Source: Aliterella atlantica CENA595
GTDB lineage: Bacteria > Cyanobacteriota > Cyanobacteriia > Cyanobacteriales > Chroococcidiopsidaceae
Reading direction: 5' to 3'
Length of the DNA: 64,000 nt
Assembly: GCF_000952155.1 (NCBI RefSeq)
Contig: NZ_JYON01000016.1
Location: 52,214 to 116,213 of the forward strand
Shown here: in pieces, positions 1-8,487 of the stretch
How the letters are laid out: each line of letters starts with the position of its first letter
Position numbering within the stretch: the stretch's first letter is position 1
Position numbers and translations under genes: made by a program
The notes under the pieces: model-generated
The model's input: only the letters and a program-made list of their open reading frames with translations
Database searches by the model: none
What the model was told of the DNA's origin: nothing

Positions 1-465
1 AGACACCAAGAGCAAAAACCCAATCCCCAACACCATCGAAAAGGATAAAAAGCGAGTGCGAATAAAACTTGCTACTCCTTGTTTGGGATCTGGCTGCACT
101 TCCCATATTGTATTTAAAGCATCTTGCAATTGAGCAAATAACCCTGATGCCCCAAATAGCAATACACCAATACTAACAAGCGAAGCAAAACCTCCTCCTG
201 CTTGAGGTCTACTCGCATTTTCAATTGCCGCTTGGATAAATTCGGCTCCTTCTTTGCCTACCAAGCCTTGAATTTGCCCAACAATTTCGCCTCTAACTGC
301 TTCTTCGCCCAATACCGCCCCAGCAATGGCAATCGTAATAACCAATAACGGTGACAAGGAGAAAACCGTGTAATAAGCCAGTGCTGCTGCTAGAACCGAG
401 GCTTTATCTTTGTTCCATTCGGAAAATGTCTCTTTGAGCAGAGCAAAGATTGTTTTGATTTTCAC
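1..465 (-). CDS. YihY/BrkB-family membrane protein (3' end outside window)
   Basis: The reverse strand is open from a GTG at 465 to the window edge, giving the N-terminal 155 residues. The translation starts with an Ile/Lys-rich stretch, then has the family's conserved N-terminal segment (AAALAYYTVFSLSPLLVI) and a later ALNTIWEV motif. These are typical of YihY/virulence factor BrkB family inner-membrane proteins of unknown substrate. At least two hydrophobic segments are visible (about residues 22-45 and 85-105). AAGGA lies about 10 nt before the GTG, which supports the start. The gene runs off the window, so its full length is unknown. The family call is firm; no specific function can be given. 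Confidence 0.85.
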   Translation of the reverse strand, partial: MKIKTIFALLKETFSEWNKDKASVLAAALAYYTVFSLSPLLVITIAIAGAVLGEEAVRGEIVGQIQGLVGKEGAEFIQAAIENASRPQAGGGFASLVSIGVLLFGASGLFAQLQDALNTIWEVQPDPKQGVASFIRTRFLSFSMVLGIGFLLLVS

Positions 466-549
466 GTCACCAATTTCCTTAATATATGCTGCACTTTAAA
501 TGAAGTATATAGATGGCGATCGCGCTCTGGGAGCCTTCTACAGACAGAA

Positions 550-744
550 TTACACTCTACTTCGTTTGCGTTTGCCATGTCGTCGCACTACCAGCAACCC
601 AATCCCCACAAGCGCTGTACCAGCAATACTATTTGGTTCGGGAATCGGTTTAGTATCGACGCAATCGATAAATGTATCTAGAACCAACGTGTAGTCGTCC
701 TCGTCTCTCCTACAACACCACTTGGCAACTTTAATATTGCCCAA
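550..744 (-). pseudogene. PEP-CTERM protein remnant
   Basis: The last ~30 residues carry a recognisable PEP-CTERM sorting signal: a PIPEP motif, a hydrophobic stretch (GTALVGIGLLVV) and a basic tail (RRHGKRKR). This signal normally ends an exported cyanobacterial protein of 200 or more residues. Here the open frame is only 64 residues, begins at a TTG without a ribosome site, and has no coding-like sequence upstream. A +1 frame over the first 22 codons reads LPSGVVGETRTTT and then stops, which looks more like natural protein than the annotated frame, so a frameshift is likely. I read it as the decayed 3' end of a PEP-CTERM gene. Confidence 0.5.
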
Positions 745-959
745 TTAATCGAGCAAATTTTATTTTAGAGCTAACGAAACTTATGCTTTAGCGATCGCCC
801 AAAAGGCATAGATTTAACAGAAATGGACAGGTAATGCCTCTATACCTTACCTCCTTGTTCCCCTCATCTCCAATACCTATAAAATTCCCAACATCTTGTC
901 TTGATGGAGATAGAAGGTTAATTTTATGAATATATCTACACAAATACCACCGCAAGCTC

Positions 960-1517
960 ATGCTACGTAAAACTTCTTTAGGATCGCTCGGTTTAACCGT
1001 TGGTGGTGTCTTAACAATTGTTGGCTTCGTTGCTTATTTTTCTGGGAACCCAACACTAAATTTAATCGGCTTTTTTTATGGGATTCCGTTGCTGCTAGGC
1101 GGATTAGCCCTCAAAGCTGCTGAACTAAAGCCAGTACCTTATACTCAACCAACTACACCAGATATAGTTAAACTGCGAGATGAGCAAGCTACCGCAACTC
1201 AAAATCAAGTCCGCAAAGATATCACCCGCTATCGTTACGGGCAAGAAGCACATCTCGATACAACTTTATCGCATCTAGGTTTAAGCCCTACTGATGAAGA
1301 ACGTCCTGTAATCCAAGGAATTAGAGAAACTTCCCATAACGGCGCTTATTCGTTAATTTTGGAATTTTATTCGCCGCTAATTCCCCTAGAAGTATGGCAG
1401 CAAAAACAGGAGAAAATGACCAACTTTTTTGGTCCTGGAGTCCAAGTAGAAATCGACCAACCTCAAGCCGAAGAGGTGGAATTAAAGTTGATCGCAACTA
1501 GCGATCGCCAAACTTAG
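960..1517 (+). CDS. DUF2854 domain-containing protein
   Basis: The 185-residue protein begins with two membrane segments (about residues 9-29 and 33-51). They are followed by a soluble domain with the conserved PEVW-like motif (LIPLEVWQQKQ) near residues 138-150. The start (MLRKTSLGSLGLTVGG) matches what I know of the cyanobacterial and plastid DUF2854 family, found in nearly all oxygenic phototrophs. Its role is unknown. An upstream ATG at 926 is out of frame and ignored. The gene is convergent with the CRR7-like gene, 9 bp away at the 3' ends. Confidence 0.88.
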   Translation: MLRKTSLGSLGLTVGGVLTIVGFVAYFSGNPTLNLIGFFYGIPLLLGGLALKAAELKPVPYTQPTTPDIVKLRDEQATATQNQVRKDITRYRYGQEAHLDTTLSHLGLSPTDEERPVIQGIRETSHNGAYSLILEFYSPLIPLEVWQQKQEKMTNFFGPGVQVEIDQPQAEEVELKLIATSDRQT

Positions 1518-1526
1518 CCTTTAAAT

Positions 1527-1784
1527 TCACTTTTCCAAGCGCACTGCATACCACTGTAAATACTGCCCAGGTTCAAGAACTAACTCGCAACTGGTATCCA
1601 TCAGATACTTAGCTTGAGCGTCAATTGAGTCAAATTGATGTAATTCCTGGGGTAACTGCTGTTGATTTTGGGATAAAACCAATTTTAGTTTTGCCAATAG
1701 TTCGGCAGCAGTTAGAAATTGTTCATCGTGGTTCGGTTCTAGGACAACAAAATCGTCCTGTTGATACATCATTGGATCGGGCAT
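1527..1784 (-). CDS. Chlororespiratory reduction protein 7 (CRR7)-like
   Basis: An 85-residue protein starting MPDPMMYQQDDFVVLE and ending QYLQWYAVRLEK. Both ends are hallmarks of the CRR7 family. In plants CRR7 is needed to assemble the hydrophilic arm of the chloroplast NADH dehydrogenase-like complex, and cyanobacterial homologues are small soluble proteins of about this length. The middle has the TAAELLAKLK helix and the DTSCEL motif. Assignment rests on recognising these motifs. The role in cyanobacterial NDH-1 assembly is inferred from plants. Confidence 0.88.
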   Translation of the reverse strand: MPDPMMYQQDDFVVLEPNHDEQFLTAAELLAKLKLVLSQNQQQLPQELHQFDSIDAQAKYLMDTSCELVLEPGQYLQWYAVRLEK

Positions 1785-1979
1785 AAGGCGATGTTTGTAA
1801 CTATAGATAGGGTAAGAGCTAATTTTGCTTTTGCTAATCTGATGAGAAAATGAAATGCTTCTTGCTATAAGAGCCGACTTATAGCTGCCAAACCTGTGTA
1901 AATGCCCAGCGAAGAATTAATTCGATTATACTGACTGACAATAACCATCCTTGGAGATTGACAACGCAAGTTTACTGCC

Positions 1980-2963
1980 ATGAAAAGAACTGGAACCTGC
2001 CTCATATTTAATCCATCGGCTGGTCAAAGCGACCCAAAGCAGGATTTAGCAACGATTCGAGCGCTGTTAGAACCGAGTATGGACTTGGATATCCGGTTTA
2101 CAACAGAAGAATTAGATGCTGATGTTATTGCCAAAGAAGCGATCGCCCAAGGAGCGACTAGCATTATTGCTTCTGGTGGAGATGGGACTTTATCGGCGGC
2201 GGCTGGCGCTCTGGTGGGTACAGATATTCCTTTGGGGATAATTTCGCGCGGTACGGCAAATGCTTTTGCGGCTGCATTAGAACTTCCCGATACGATTGAA
2301 GCTGCTTGCGAGACAATTTTAGGTGGTGTAACGCGGGTAGTTGATGCCGCTAGATGCAACGATCGCCCAATGGTATTGTTAGCTGGAATTGGTTTTGAGG
2401 CAGAGACGGTAGATAGAGCAGATCGCCGCGCCAAGAATCGCTTTGGGGTGTTGGCGTATGTAATGGCAGGAATTCAACAACTGCGAGAATTAGAATCTTT
2501 TGAAGCTGAAATTGAAACTGAAGATAAAGTTATTAAAACCACAGCCGCAGCGGTGACAGTTGCTAATGCCGCGCCGCCAACATCCGTGTTAGCCCAAGGT
2601 CCGGCGGGTGTAGTATTTGATGATGGATTGTTGGATGTGACAGTAGTTGCGCCCTCAACTCGTGCTGGTGCGATCGCCGCTTCCTATCATTTACTGCAAA
2701 CTGCCTTAAATGAAAGCGCTACCGAGCGTGAGGATGTCGGTTACTTACGAGCAAAAAGAGTTATTATCAGAACCGATCCACCCCAAAAGGTCGTACTTGA
2801 TGGCGAAATTATCGGGTTTACACCGATTGATGTTGAGTGCGTGCCTAGAGGCTTAACTATATTTGTCCCCAAGGAAGTTGCTTCTTCTGATGTGGTGGAA
2901 AAGCTAGAAGGATTGCCAGATTTAACAATTGAATCTAAACCTGTAAATGGTTTTGATGAGTAA
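1980..2963 (+). CDS. YegS/BmrU-type diacylglycerol (lipid) kinase
   Basis: A 327-residue protein with the DAGK catalytic-domain signature: an N-terminal LIFNPSAGQ strand, then GGDGT at residues 66-70 for ATP binding, and the GTANAFA motif around 90-97. The C-terminal half has the expected beta-sandwich with VVLDGEIIGFTP near residue 270. The family phosphorylates diacylglycerol or related lipids at the membrane surface. Length is usual for YegS/Rv2252/BmrU proteins (about 290-330). It is monocistronic. The preceding ~190 bp contain no gene. The lipid substrate cannot be told from sequence. Confidence 0.92.
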   Translation: MKRTGTCLIFNPSAGQSDPKQDLATIRALLEPSMDLDIRFTTEELDADVIAKEAIAQGATSIIASGGDGTLSAAAGALVGTDIPLGIISRGTANAFAAALELPDTIEAACETILGGVTRVVDAARCNDRPMVLLAGIGFEAETVDRADRRAKNRFGVLAYVMAGIQQLRELESFEAEIETEDKVIKTTAAAVTVANAAPPTSVLAQGPAGVVFDDGLLDVTVVAPSTRAGAIAASYHLLQTALNESATEREDVGYLRAKRVIIRTDPPQKVVLDGEIIGFTPIDVECVPRGLTIFVPKEVASSDVVEKLEGLPDLTIESKPVNGFDE

Positions 2964-3027
2964 ATGTATTGTCAACCCGCTTGATCGCAGGTTTCGCCAT
3001 TGCGATCGCCAATTCCATTTACCCTTG

Positions 3028-3759
3028 CTACTGATTCAACCAACTATGTAGTGGCTTAACATCAACAGTCAACCAAGATGGATAAGAGCCAATTTGACTA
3101 ATTAGCAATCCTTCTTGGACTGCACCTATTTTATTTTGCTCAATTGTGGTGGCAAAATCTCGAATAACTTTGCTATTTTGAGCGATAAAAGCATTCACCC
3201 ACTCGTGCAGCGATCGTAGTTGGGAAAAGTCTTCTACTTCTGCTGTACTACCAGAAAATGTAATTTTAGCTCCGCGATTGACTTGAAAATGATTCAACCA
3301 CTCAAAATTAGGACGATTCGATTGCCAATTATTAGTCGTCAGTGTCCCTCCCATATAGTTGCTACTATATTTACTGAGTTGATTTAGCGCAGTTACTAAG
3401 TCTTCAATTTTTACTGTTATCCGCTTAAAACCTAACACCCAATATATTTGTCTTTGGATTTCCAGCAACTCCTCAGCACCAGATAAGTTCTTAGCAAGTA
3501 ATTTTTGATGAGATAAACACAATTTCTCTATTCGCTCTACTTGAGCAGATTTTTCACTACCTATGTACAATGTTTCTAAAAGCTGTTCTAAAACATCCTC
3601 CAAATATACGCTTTCTAATAAGTCTTTTAAAAAGTCTAAAGAACTAACACAAAAGCCTGCTTTTTGAGCTATTATCCATTTAATATCTTCTGCTTGTTGT
3701 AGCAAAATTTTACGAATATAGTAACAAGTTGAAAATGTTAATTTTGTACTTAAATTCAT
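3028..3759 (-). CDS. Hypothetical protein downstream of SpkG-like kinase gene
   Basis: I do not recognise this 243-residue protein. It looks soluble and largely helical in residues 1-140 (heptad-like Leu/Ile spacing, many Glu/Lys), followed by a more beta-rich C-terminal half with several Trp (NNWQSNRPNFEWLNHF; PSWLTVDVKPLHSWLNQ). No signal peptide or membrane segment is seen. It begins only 40 bp after the kinase stop on the same strand, so it may be the last gene of the photosystem II assembly operon, or a substrate or partner of the kinase; that is inference from position only. The ATG at 3759 has no clear ribosome site. Confidence 0.7.
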   Translation of the reverse strand: MNLSTKLTFSTCYYIRKILLQQAEDIKWIIAQKAGFCVSSLDFLKDLLESVYLEDVLEQLLETLYIGSEKSAQVERIEKLCLSHQKLLAKNLSGAEELLEIQRQIYWVLGFKRITVKIEDLVTALNQLSKYSSNYMGGTLTTNNWQSNRPNFEWLNHFQVNRGAKITFSGSTAEVEDFSQLRSLHEWVNAFIAQNSKVIRDFATTIEQNKIGAVQEGLLISQIGSYPSWLTVDVKPLHSWLNQ

Positions 3760-3799
3760 ATTTTTAAATTAATATATTTAATTTTCAACTGTTAAACAA

Positions 3800-4681
3800 T
3801 TAATGAAATAAAGCGCCCAATTCATCTACACTTTGAGGCTGAAATTTATCACCCTCAGCTAAATTCACTACTTCCATCGCTATTTGTATTGATTTCAACA
3901 TTTCGCTAGTAGAGCGAAACCGACGCAGTGGTAACTTCTGCAAAGCTGTCGTAATAGTCGAGCGCAGCAAAAAGGGAACCGTATCGGGAATTGTCACAGC
4001 TTGATTGAGATGCGCTGACATTAGCTCTTGCGGTAAACCAGAAAAAGGGCGATCGCCAGTCACCAATTCAAACAGCATAACTCCTACAGCATAAAGGTCA
4101 GAAGCATGAGAATACTGCCCGTAGAAGCGCTCTGGAGCCATGTAAGCAGGCGATCCATTACAATCATCTTGTTTATCAGCACAAAGCTCGTTACAGAGGC
4201 GAGACAAGCCAAAATCAGAAATCCGAGCGATTAAACCTCCTTCTGTGTGACTGAGCAAAATATTTTCTGGCTTAATATCGCGATGAATAATTTTGCGGCT
4301 GTGAACATGATCCAAACCTGCTAGCACGTCAGCAACTAACCTCAAACTTTGAGCTAAACTTAATTGCCCCTCAGACTTCATCAAACTACGTAAGTCTCCT
4401 CCTTCGCAATAATCCATCACTATGTATCTACCAGTTGGCGTATGTTCTAATCCTTGAAAAGTTACAACATTGGGATGCTGCAAGCTAGTCAAAAACACCA
4501 TTTCTCGCAAGAATTTGTGAGTAGGAAAACGTTTTTTGTCAAGCTCTTTTAAAGCAAAAACTTTGCCACTAGGTTGATGAATAGCACGATAAACTCTGCC
4601 AAACTGCCCGTGTCCTACTAATTCTAAAACTCGGTATTTAGATTGCGATAATTGCTGCACTTGTTTAATAGGCTCATTCAT
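3800..4681 (-). CDS. spkG: Serine/threonine protein kinase, SpkG-like
   Basis: A Hanks-type kinase of 293 residues. Motifs visible in order: Gly-rich loop GHGQFGRVY, ATP-binding Lys in FALKEL, catalytic loop HRDIKPENILL, DFG, the activation-segment APE (GSPAYMAPERF) and the DLYAVGVMLFELVTG helix. There is no C-terminal membrane segment or extracellular sensor, so it is a minimal cytoplasmic kinase. It follows a ferredoxin, a TPR protein and V4R/phycobilisome-like genes in the order known for Synechocystis slr0144-slr0152, where the last gene is spkG. The ATG at 4681 is preferred over an in-frame TTG 14 codons upstream because no ribosome site supports the longer form. Confidence 0.93.
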   Translation of the reverse strand: MNEPIKQVQQLSQSKYRVLELVGHGQFGRVYRAIHQPSGKVFALKELDKKRFPTHKFLREMVFLTSLQHPNVVTFQGLEHTPTGRYIVMDYCEGGDLRSLMKSEGQLSLAQSLRLVADVLAGLDHVHSRKIIHRDIKPENILLSHTEGGLIARISDFGLSRLCNELCADKQDDCNGSPAYMAPERFYGQYSHASDLYAVGVMLFELVTGDRPFSGLPQELMSAHLNQAVTIPDTVPFLLRSTITTALQKLPLRRFRSTSEMLKSIQIAMEVVNLAEGDKFQPQSVDELGALFH

Positions 4682-4802
4682 ACTAAAACGCGCGTTGCTA
4701 ATTGTTATACTTAATATCGGCAATCGCTGAACTTAGCAGCAATAGTCATAACTGTTTGTGTAGTTTCAATCGTGCTATTATAGAAAAATTGCAGCAGATA
4801 AA

Positions 4803-5126
4803 TTATTGGAGTTCAAATAGCTCTTCTTCTTGGTGAGTTAAGATCGTGCAATCAGAAGTAGGATAAGCTCTACAAGTAAGCACAAAACCTGCTTTGAGTT
4901 CTTTATCTCGCAAGAAAGAGTGATCCGACTGGTCAACTGAACCTGACAATACTTTACCAGTACAAACAACACAAGCACCAGCGCGACAAGCGGCAGGTAT
5001 GGCTATATTTTGTTGTTCTGCTGCATCTAATATATACTCGTCGCCAGGAACATCAATTGTAATTTGTTCTCCTTGGCAATCAACTAAAGTAACTTGAAAA
5101 ACTTGGTCTTTAGCGTGCATTAACAT
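4803..5126 (-). CDS. Plant-type [2Fe-2S] ferredoxin, Pap operon (slr0150-like)
   Basis: A 107-residue ferredoxin with the Cys-X4-Cys-X2-Cys cluster motif at C47, C52 and C55 ([10 protein letters not shown]) and the fourth ligand at C85 (LTCRAYP). The acidic C-terminal tail (EEELFELQ) and overall length fit photosynthetic-type PetF paralogues rather than the major ferredoxin I, which starts differently. It would carry single electrons in the cytoplasm. It lies 31 bp after the TPR gene and 121 bp before the kinase. As I recall, the Synechocystis operon places this ferredoxin before the TPR gene, so the two appear swapped here. Its electron partner is unknown. Confidence 0.93.
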   Translation of the reverse strand: MLMHAKDQVFQVTLVDCQGEQITIDVPGDEYILDAAEQQNIAIPAACRAGACVVCTGKVLSGSVDQSDHSFLRDKELKAGFVLTCRAYPTSDCTILTHQEEELFELQ

Positions 5127-5157
5127 AAGTTTGTGCGGTGAAATTAACTAAAAGTAT

Positions 5158-6225
5158 TTATGCAAATAAACTTCCGACAGTTACTTGCTCAAAATCGTCT
5201 TCAGATTGAGAGTTTATAGAGTGTAATTGCTTGCTCAAGTCTCTGGCTACTTGATAGTTAGCAATATCTCCTTCCTCAAAAAATAGTTTTGCTGCTGTAC
5301 GCAAGTCTTGAACTGCTTGCTGTTTATTACCCATTTCTGAGTTGACTAAGCCGCGACTATAGTATGATTTGGCGTGATTCGGATCGATGCGAATAGCTTC
5401 AGTAAAATCAACAATACTACCTTCTTTGTTACCGATTCCTTGATAGTTCAGACCTCGCTGGTAATAGCTATCAGCTTTATCAGGTGAAACCCAAATAGCT
5501 TGAGTTTGAGTTTCAATTTCTCGCAAGCAATCTACTTTCTTGACAACTTCTAACTGTTCTTCATATAAGTCTTGAAGTCGTCTGTAGTCCATCAAATTAC
5601 TATTACCCTCAACTAAAACTGGGATAATTTCTTGAATTTCTGCCAAATCGGCGGTCAGTTGCTTAAATTTAGTTCCGTGTTCGGCTTTATTTTGCAACAG
5701 TTCGGCGATCGCTATTTGATTGCTTTGCAACAGTTCGGCGTGTTCGGGGATGCTGCTAGCAAAACTGCTACTATCTTGCAGCAATTGCTCGATTTGGGCG
5801 TTGATATGAATAAGTCTTGCTTCAGTTTCCGCTTGCTGTTGCACAATTTGGGCGATCGCATTGTAGTTATTTTGGATGCGCTCGGCGTTTTGCTGCACGT
5901 TGCTTCTAACTTGCTTGTAGTCAAACGTTAATTGCTGTAAACCTTTAATTTGCTCGCTATTAGCATCAACTTTAGCTAAAGTTTTGACATCTTCTTGAAT
6001 CAACTGAGCGATCGCGCTTTGCTGATTTTTAGTCATTGCTTCTAGCTGCATCCGGCGATTTACCAAATTGAGCATCACAGACACAGATAAAGGAATAGAA
6101 GCTAATGCAACTTGGTTAGTAACAGCCGCAGCGATTGAACCACCAACAGAACCAACCACCGACAGAGTTTCAACAATATCTAACCAGGCGTGACTTTTAG
6201 GATTTGCAGTTAAATTTTCTGACAT
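5158..6225 (-). CDS. TPR protein with coiled coil (slr0151-like)
   Basis: A 355-residue protein. Residues ~18-55 form a hydrophobic hairpin that could anchor it in a membrane (VVGSVGGSIAAAV; ALASIPLSVSVMLNLV). Residues ~65-225 are a long coiled coil rich in Gln, Glu and Leu with repeating QxxAIAQL-type units. About two TPR motifs follow at ~250-320 (YYQRGLNYQGIGN; YYSRGLVNSEMGN). This matches the slr0151 product, a thylakoid-associated TPR protein implicated in photosystem II repair. It sits between a phycobilisome-like gene and a ferredoxin gene in the operon. Role here is by homology and position. Confidence 0.9.
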   Translation of the reverse strand: MSENLTANPKSHAWLDIVETLSVVGSVGGSIAAAVTNQVALASIPLSVSVMLNLVNRRMQLEAMTKNQQSAIAQLIQEDVKTLAKVDANSEQIKGLQQLTFDYKQVRSNVQQNAERIQNNYNAIAQIVQQQAETEARLIHINAQIEQLLQDSSSFASSIPEHAELLQSNQIAIAELLQNKAEHGTKFKQLTADLAEIQEIIPVLVEGNSNLMDYRRLQDLYEEQLEVVKKVDCLREIETQTQAIWVSPDKADSYYQRGLNYQGIGNKEGSIVDFTEAIRIDPNHAKSYYSRGLVNSEMGNKQQAVQDLRTAAKLFFEEGDIANYQVARDLSKQLHSINSQSEDDFEQVTVGSLFA

Positions 6226-6266
6226 AGGACAAAGTATCTCTTTTTAATTAATTGCTGCGCTCGAAA

Positions 6267-6740
6267 CTATTGACCGAGAACGACTTGGTTAAGCTCTAAA
6301 ATCGGACTAAATAAAGCTGATTCTTGGGGAGTTAGATACTGTTTGGTTACATCTTGCACAACTTTATAAGTTACGCCAGCAGCGCGATCGTACTTAAAAG
6401 TCCGCACAATCGTTTTGTACCAAAGTAAATAGTTATCAGGTACGCGATCGCAATCGTCGAATAATAATGCGGCTGCCGAATAACGCAAAATATTAGTAAA
6501 ATCGCGTTTGCATACCAATGTGCCGTCAACTTGAGAAGTCTTAGCAAACAATTCAGGTTCAGCAGCACGTCTAGTTTCATCAATCTTGCTGACAATTTGC
6601 GATTCCATCGCTTGGATTTTCTCGTAAGCACTGATGCGCTTATCTACAGAATCAAGGTAGTCTTTGAGAAACTGGAGTTCTGTGGCAGTGGCGTAGCGTC
6701 CATCGGCTTCTACACTGAGGCGGGCTAGTTGTTTTAACAT
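6267..6740 (-). CDS. Phycobilisome-type globin protein (slr0149-like), with candidate bilin cysteine
   Basis: A 157-residue phycobiliprotein-fold protein. It keeps the helical pattern of the alpha/beta phycobilisome family, including the ATATELQFLKDYLDS and RISAYEKI helices and the region CKRDFTNILRY. This aligns with the canonical chromophore segment C-x-R-D-x6-LRY, so the bilin-attachment cysteine (C77) and the Arg79/Asp80 pair are present. It is not a structural phycocyanin or allophycocyanin subunit: the sequence is divergent and the gene lies outside any cpc/apc operon. It occupies the slr0149 position of the Pap operon, 41 bp before the TPR gene. Whether it binds a bilin is unknown. Confidence 0.9.
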   Translation of the reverse strand: MLKQLARLSVEADGRYATATELQFLKDYLDSVDKRISAYEKIQAMESQIVSKIDETRRAAEPELFAKTSQVDGTLVCKRDFTNILRYSAAALLFDDCDRVPDNYLLWYKTIVRTFKYDRAAGVTYKVVQDVTKQYLTPQESALFSPILELNQVVLGQ

Positions 6741-6773
6741 TTTTTAGTTCTTTGTCAGTAAAAATATTTGTGT

Positions 6774-7256
6774 TTAAGCGTCTGTAGTTTGCGAAAGATA
6801 CTGTCCTACTTGAGTGCGAGTATCTTCCAACTGAGTAATCATCGAACGAGTAATTAACTTGCCAACTTCTACTAAAACCTTGCCATTGAGTGGGTGCAGA
6901 ATAGCTTGTTCGGCGCGGCGACCAATTAACGATTCGATATCATCAATGGCGCTGACATAAGTTCCTGCAGGCAGTTCAACAACAACACCCTCACCCATAA
7001 CTCGCGCTTGGCAAGCCAGACGAGAATTGGTTTGAGTTGTAGTAATTACCTCTAAAGTCCGTTGTTCGCGGCGGTTAATTGGCGAAAGGCTTTCCATTCC
7101 ACTTTTGATAAAAACGTGGCAGGTAGAACACATCCCGCGCCCATTGCACTCGGACAAAACATCGAGTTCGTTTTCCAATAAAGCTGACAGAATATTGGCA
7201 TTAGTCTGGACAACTGTTTCTTGGTTGATGGGTTCTAGCTTAATAATCTTAGGCAT
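6774..7256 (-). CDS. [2Fe-2S] ferredoxin with C-terminal extension (slr0148-like)
   Basis: A 160-residue protein with an N-terminal 2Fe-2S domain: C-X5-C-X2-C spacing in SECNGRGMCSTCH and the last ligand in RLACQARV. That spacing resembles adrenodoxin/bacterial-type ferredoxins more than plant-type PetF. Residues ~105-160 form an extension with no recognised domain (ESLIGRRAEQAILHPLNGKVLVEVG). It corresponds to slr0148 in the Synechocystis Pap operon, just after the second V4R gene (31 bp). It differs in type from the other ferredoxin in this operon, suggesting two distinct redox steps. Confidence 0.9.
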   Translation of the reverse strand: MPKIIKLEPINQETVVQTNANILSALLENELDVLSECNGRGMCSTCHVFIKSGMESLSPINRREQRTLEVITTTQTNSRLACQARVMGEGVVVELPAGTYVSAIDDIESLIGRRAEQAILHPLNGKVLVEVGKLITRSMITQLEDTRTQVGQYLSQTTDA

Positions 7257-7287
7257 TTTAGGATTGGTGAGTAATTGGCAATAGCTA

Positions 7288-7962
7288 TTAATTGCTGGTA
7301 GATTGCGATCGCGCTAACCGCTCTACAATTGCTTGATGGTCTTGTTTTTCTTTGAGCCAACCATCTACAGCATTGAGGCGCTCGGATAGACCTAAGATAA
7401 AGTAGTTGCAATCAGCCCCCATAGACTCGCAAGCTGTTTGTATGCAGTGCAATTGCCGTCCGGTTAGTTGGCTAAAGAAAGCGCTGAGAATTCCAGCTTC
7501 CAGAAAACAGGCGGGGCGATCGCTTTGAGGTGCAGCAGCAGCAAAGGGCGAGTTGCAGTTTTTGACGACTAAAAAGCCTTGCTGGTAGCGATCCATATCG
7601 AGGGCAAAAGTACCCCAGCCGTGAGTTTTCCAGCATTGTTTCAAGCATTGGATAAACTCAACCATTTCCATTTCGGCTACAGGCTTTTTGTAGTAGCTAC
7701 TAACTTCTTCTACAAAGCGGGTATAAAAGTTTTTTCCCCACCACCGCCCGCAGTTGAACAGCACAACGCCGCTAGCTTGTCCGAGTTCTTGTTCTAAACC
7801 AGCATAAATACCTTCAACAAAAGTATGAGGTAGTGCCAGCAAGCGATCGCCTTGACGGTTTTCGATCAGTCCTGCTTCAAAATCACCTGTTATATAAGCG
7901 TCGTGGGCAAAGTAGTTGCCTGGTAAACGTTGGTCTTTAAGTAAATCACCTATAGCAATCAT
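7288..7962 (-). CDS. V4R domain protein (slr0147-like)
   Basis: A 224-residue protein with a C-terminal V4R (4-vinyl reductase) domain. The diagnostic stretch is around residues 140-195, with CIQTACESMGADCNYFILG, where the spaced cysteines and ESMG match the small-molecule-binding V4R family. The N-terminal part (GRWWGKNFYTRFVEEV) is shared with the other V4R protein of the operon, so the two are distant paralogues. V4R domains bind small ligands such as tetrapyrroles or hydrocarbons, and catalysis is not implied. In the Pap operon they are proposed to help photosystem II assembly; the ligand here is not known. Confidence 0.9.
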   Translation of the reverse strand: MIAIGDLLKDQRLPGNYFAHDAYITGDFEAGLIENRQGDRLLALPHTFVEGIYAGLEQELGQASGVVLFNCGRWWGKNFYTRFVEEVSSYYKKPVAEMEMVEFIQCLKQCWKTHGWGTFALDMDRYQQGFLVVKNCNSPFAAAAPQSDRPACFLEAGILSAFFSQLTGRQLHCIQTACESMGADCNYFILGLSERLNAVDGWLKEKQDHQAIVERLARSQSTSN

Positions 7963-7993
7963 AAATACATCTCCACCGATTTAAGGGGTTAAA

Positions 7994-8476
7994 TTATCCT
8001 GGCAATTGAGCTAAATTTTCTGTGGCTAACATTGTCGTTGCTGCTTGGTTCAAGAATGGTTGCAACAAAGCTAGTTGGTCTTTGGTTAGTATTTGCTGCA
8101 TTTGCGCTGGCAATAACTGGTATAAAGATGTATCAATTGCGCGTGTCTGATGTGCTTGAACTGCGTCTGTGAGCCACTCTAAAACTCGTCTTTGCAAAAA
8201 TTCTGGATTATCTAGTAGCATTGCCATAGCGCAGTGACGGAGCGCTGAGATCCAGTTTTTTAGAGACTTTTCCAGCATTTGTTGCTGTTCGGGGTAGGTT
8301 CGCAGCAGTTTGTCGGCGATCGGTTGAAAGATATTTATTTCGCCATCTCTGAGCAGTTCGTAGGCTTCTAGGCGCTGGGCGAGAGAAGTTGTATAGCTTT
8401 TATATGCTTCGATTTCTCCTCGCTTGAGATAGCGTGCTTCTGCTCCATAAAGTAATGTTTGAATATTTGGGTGCAT
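7994..8476 (-). CDS. Phycobilisome-type globin protein (slr0146-like), no bilin cysteine
   Basis: A 160-residue all-helical protein related to phycobiliproteins. Visible are an N-terminal TLLYGAEARYL segment like linker/globin starts, RLEAYELLRDGE, and LEKSLKNWISALRHCAMAMLLDNP, which aligns with the chromophore helix. At the place of the attachment Cys and Arg-Asp pair it has Leu-Lys-Asn, so it should not carry a covalent bilin at that site. This contrasts with its operon paralogue at 6267-6740. It lies 11 bp after the repeat-protein gene and 31 bp before the V4R gene, consistent with co-transcription. Confidence 0.88.
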   Translation of the reverse strand: MHPNIQTLLYGAEARYLKRGEIEAYKSYTTSLAQRLEAYELLRDGEINIFQPIADKLLRTYPEQQQMLEKSLKNWISALRHCAMAMLLDNPEFLQRRVLEWLTDAVQAHQTRAIDTSLYQLLPAQMQQILTKDQLALLQPFLNQAATTMLATENLAQLPG

Positions 8477-8487
8477 ATTTGTCGGCT

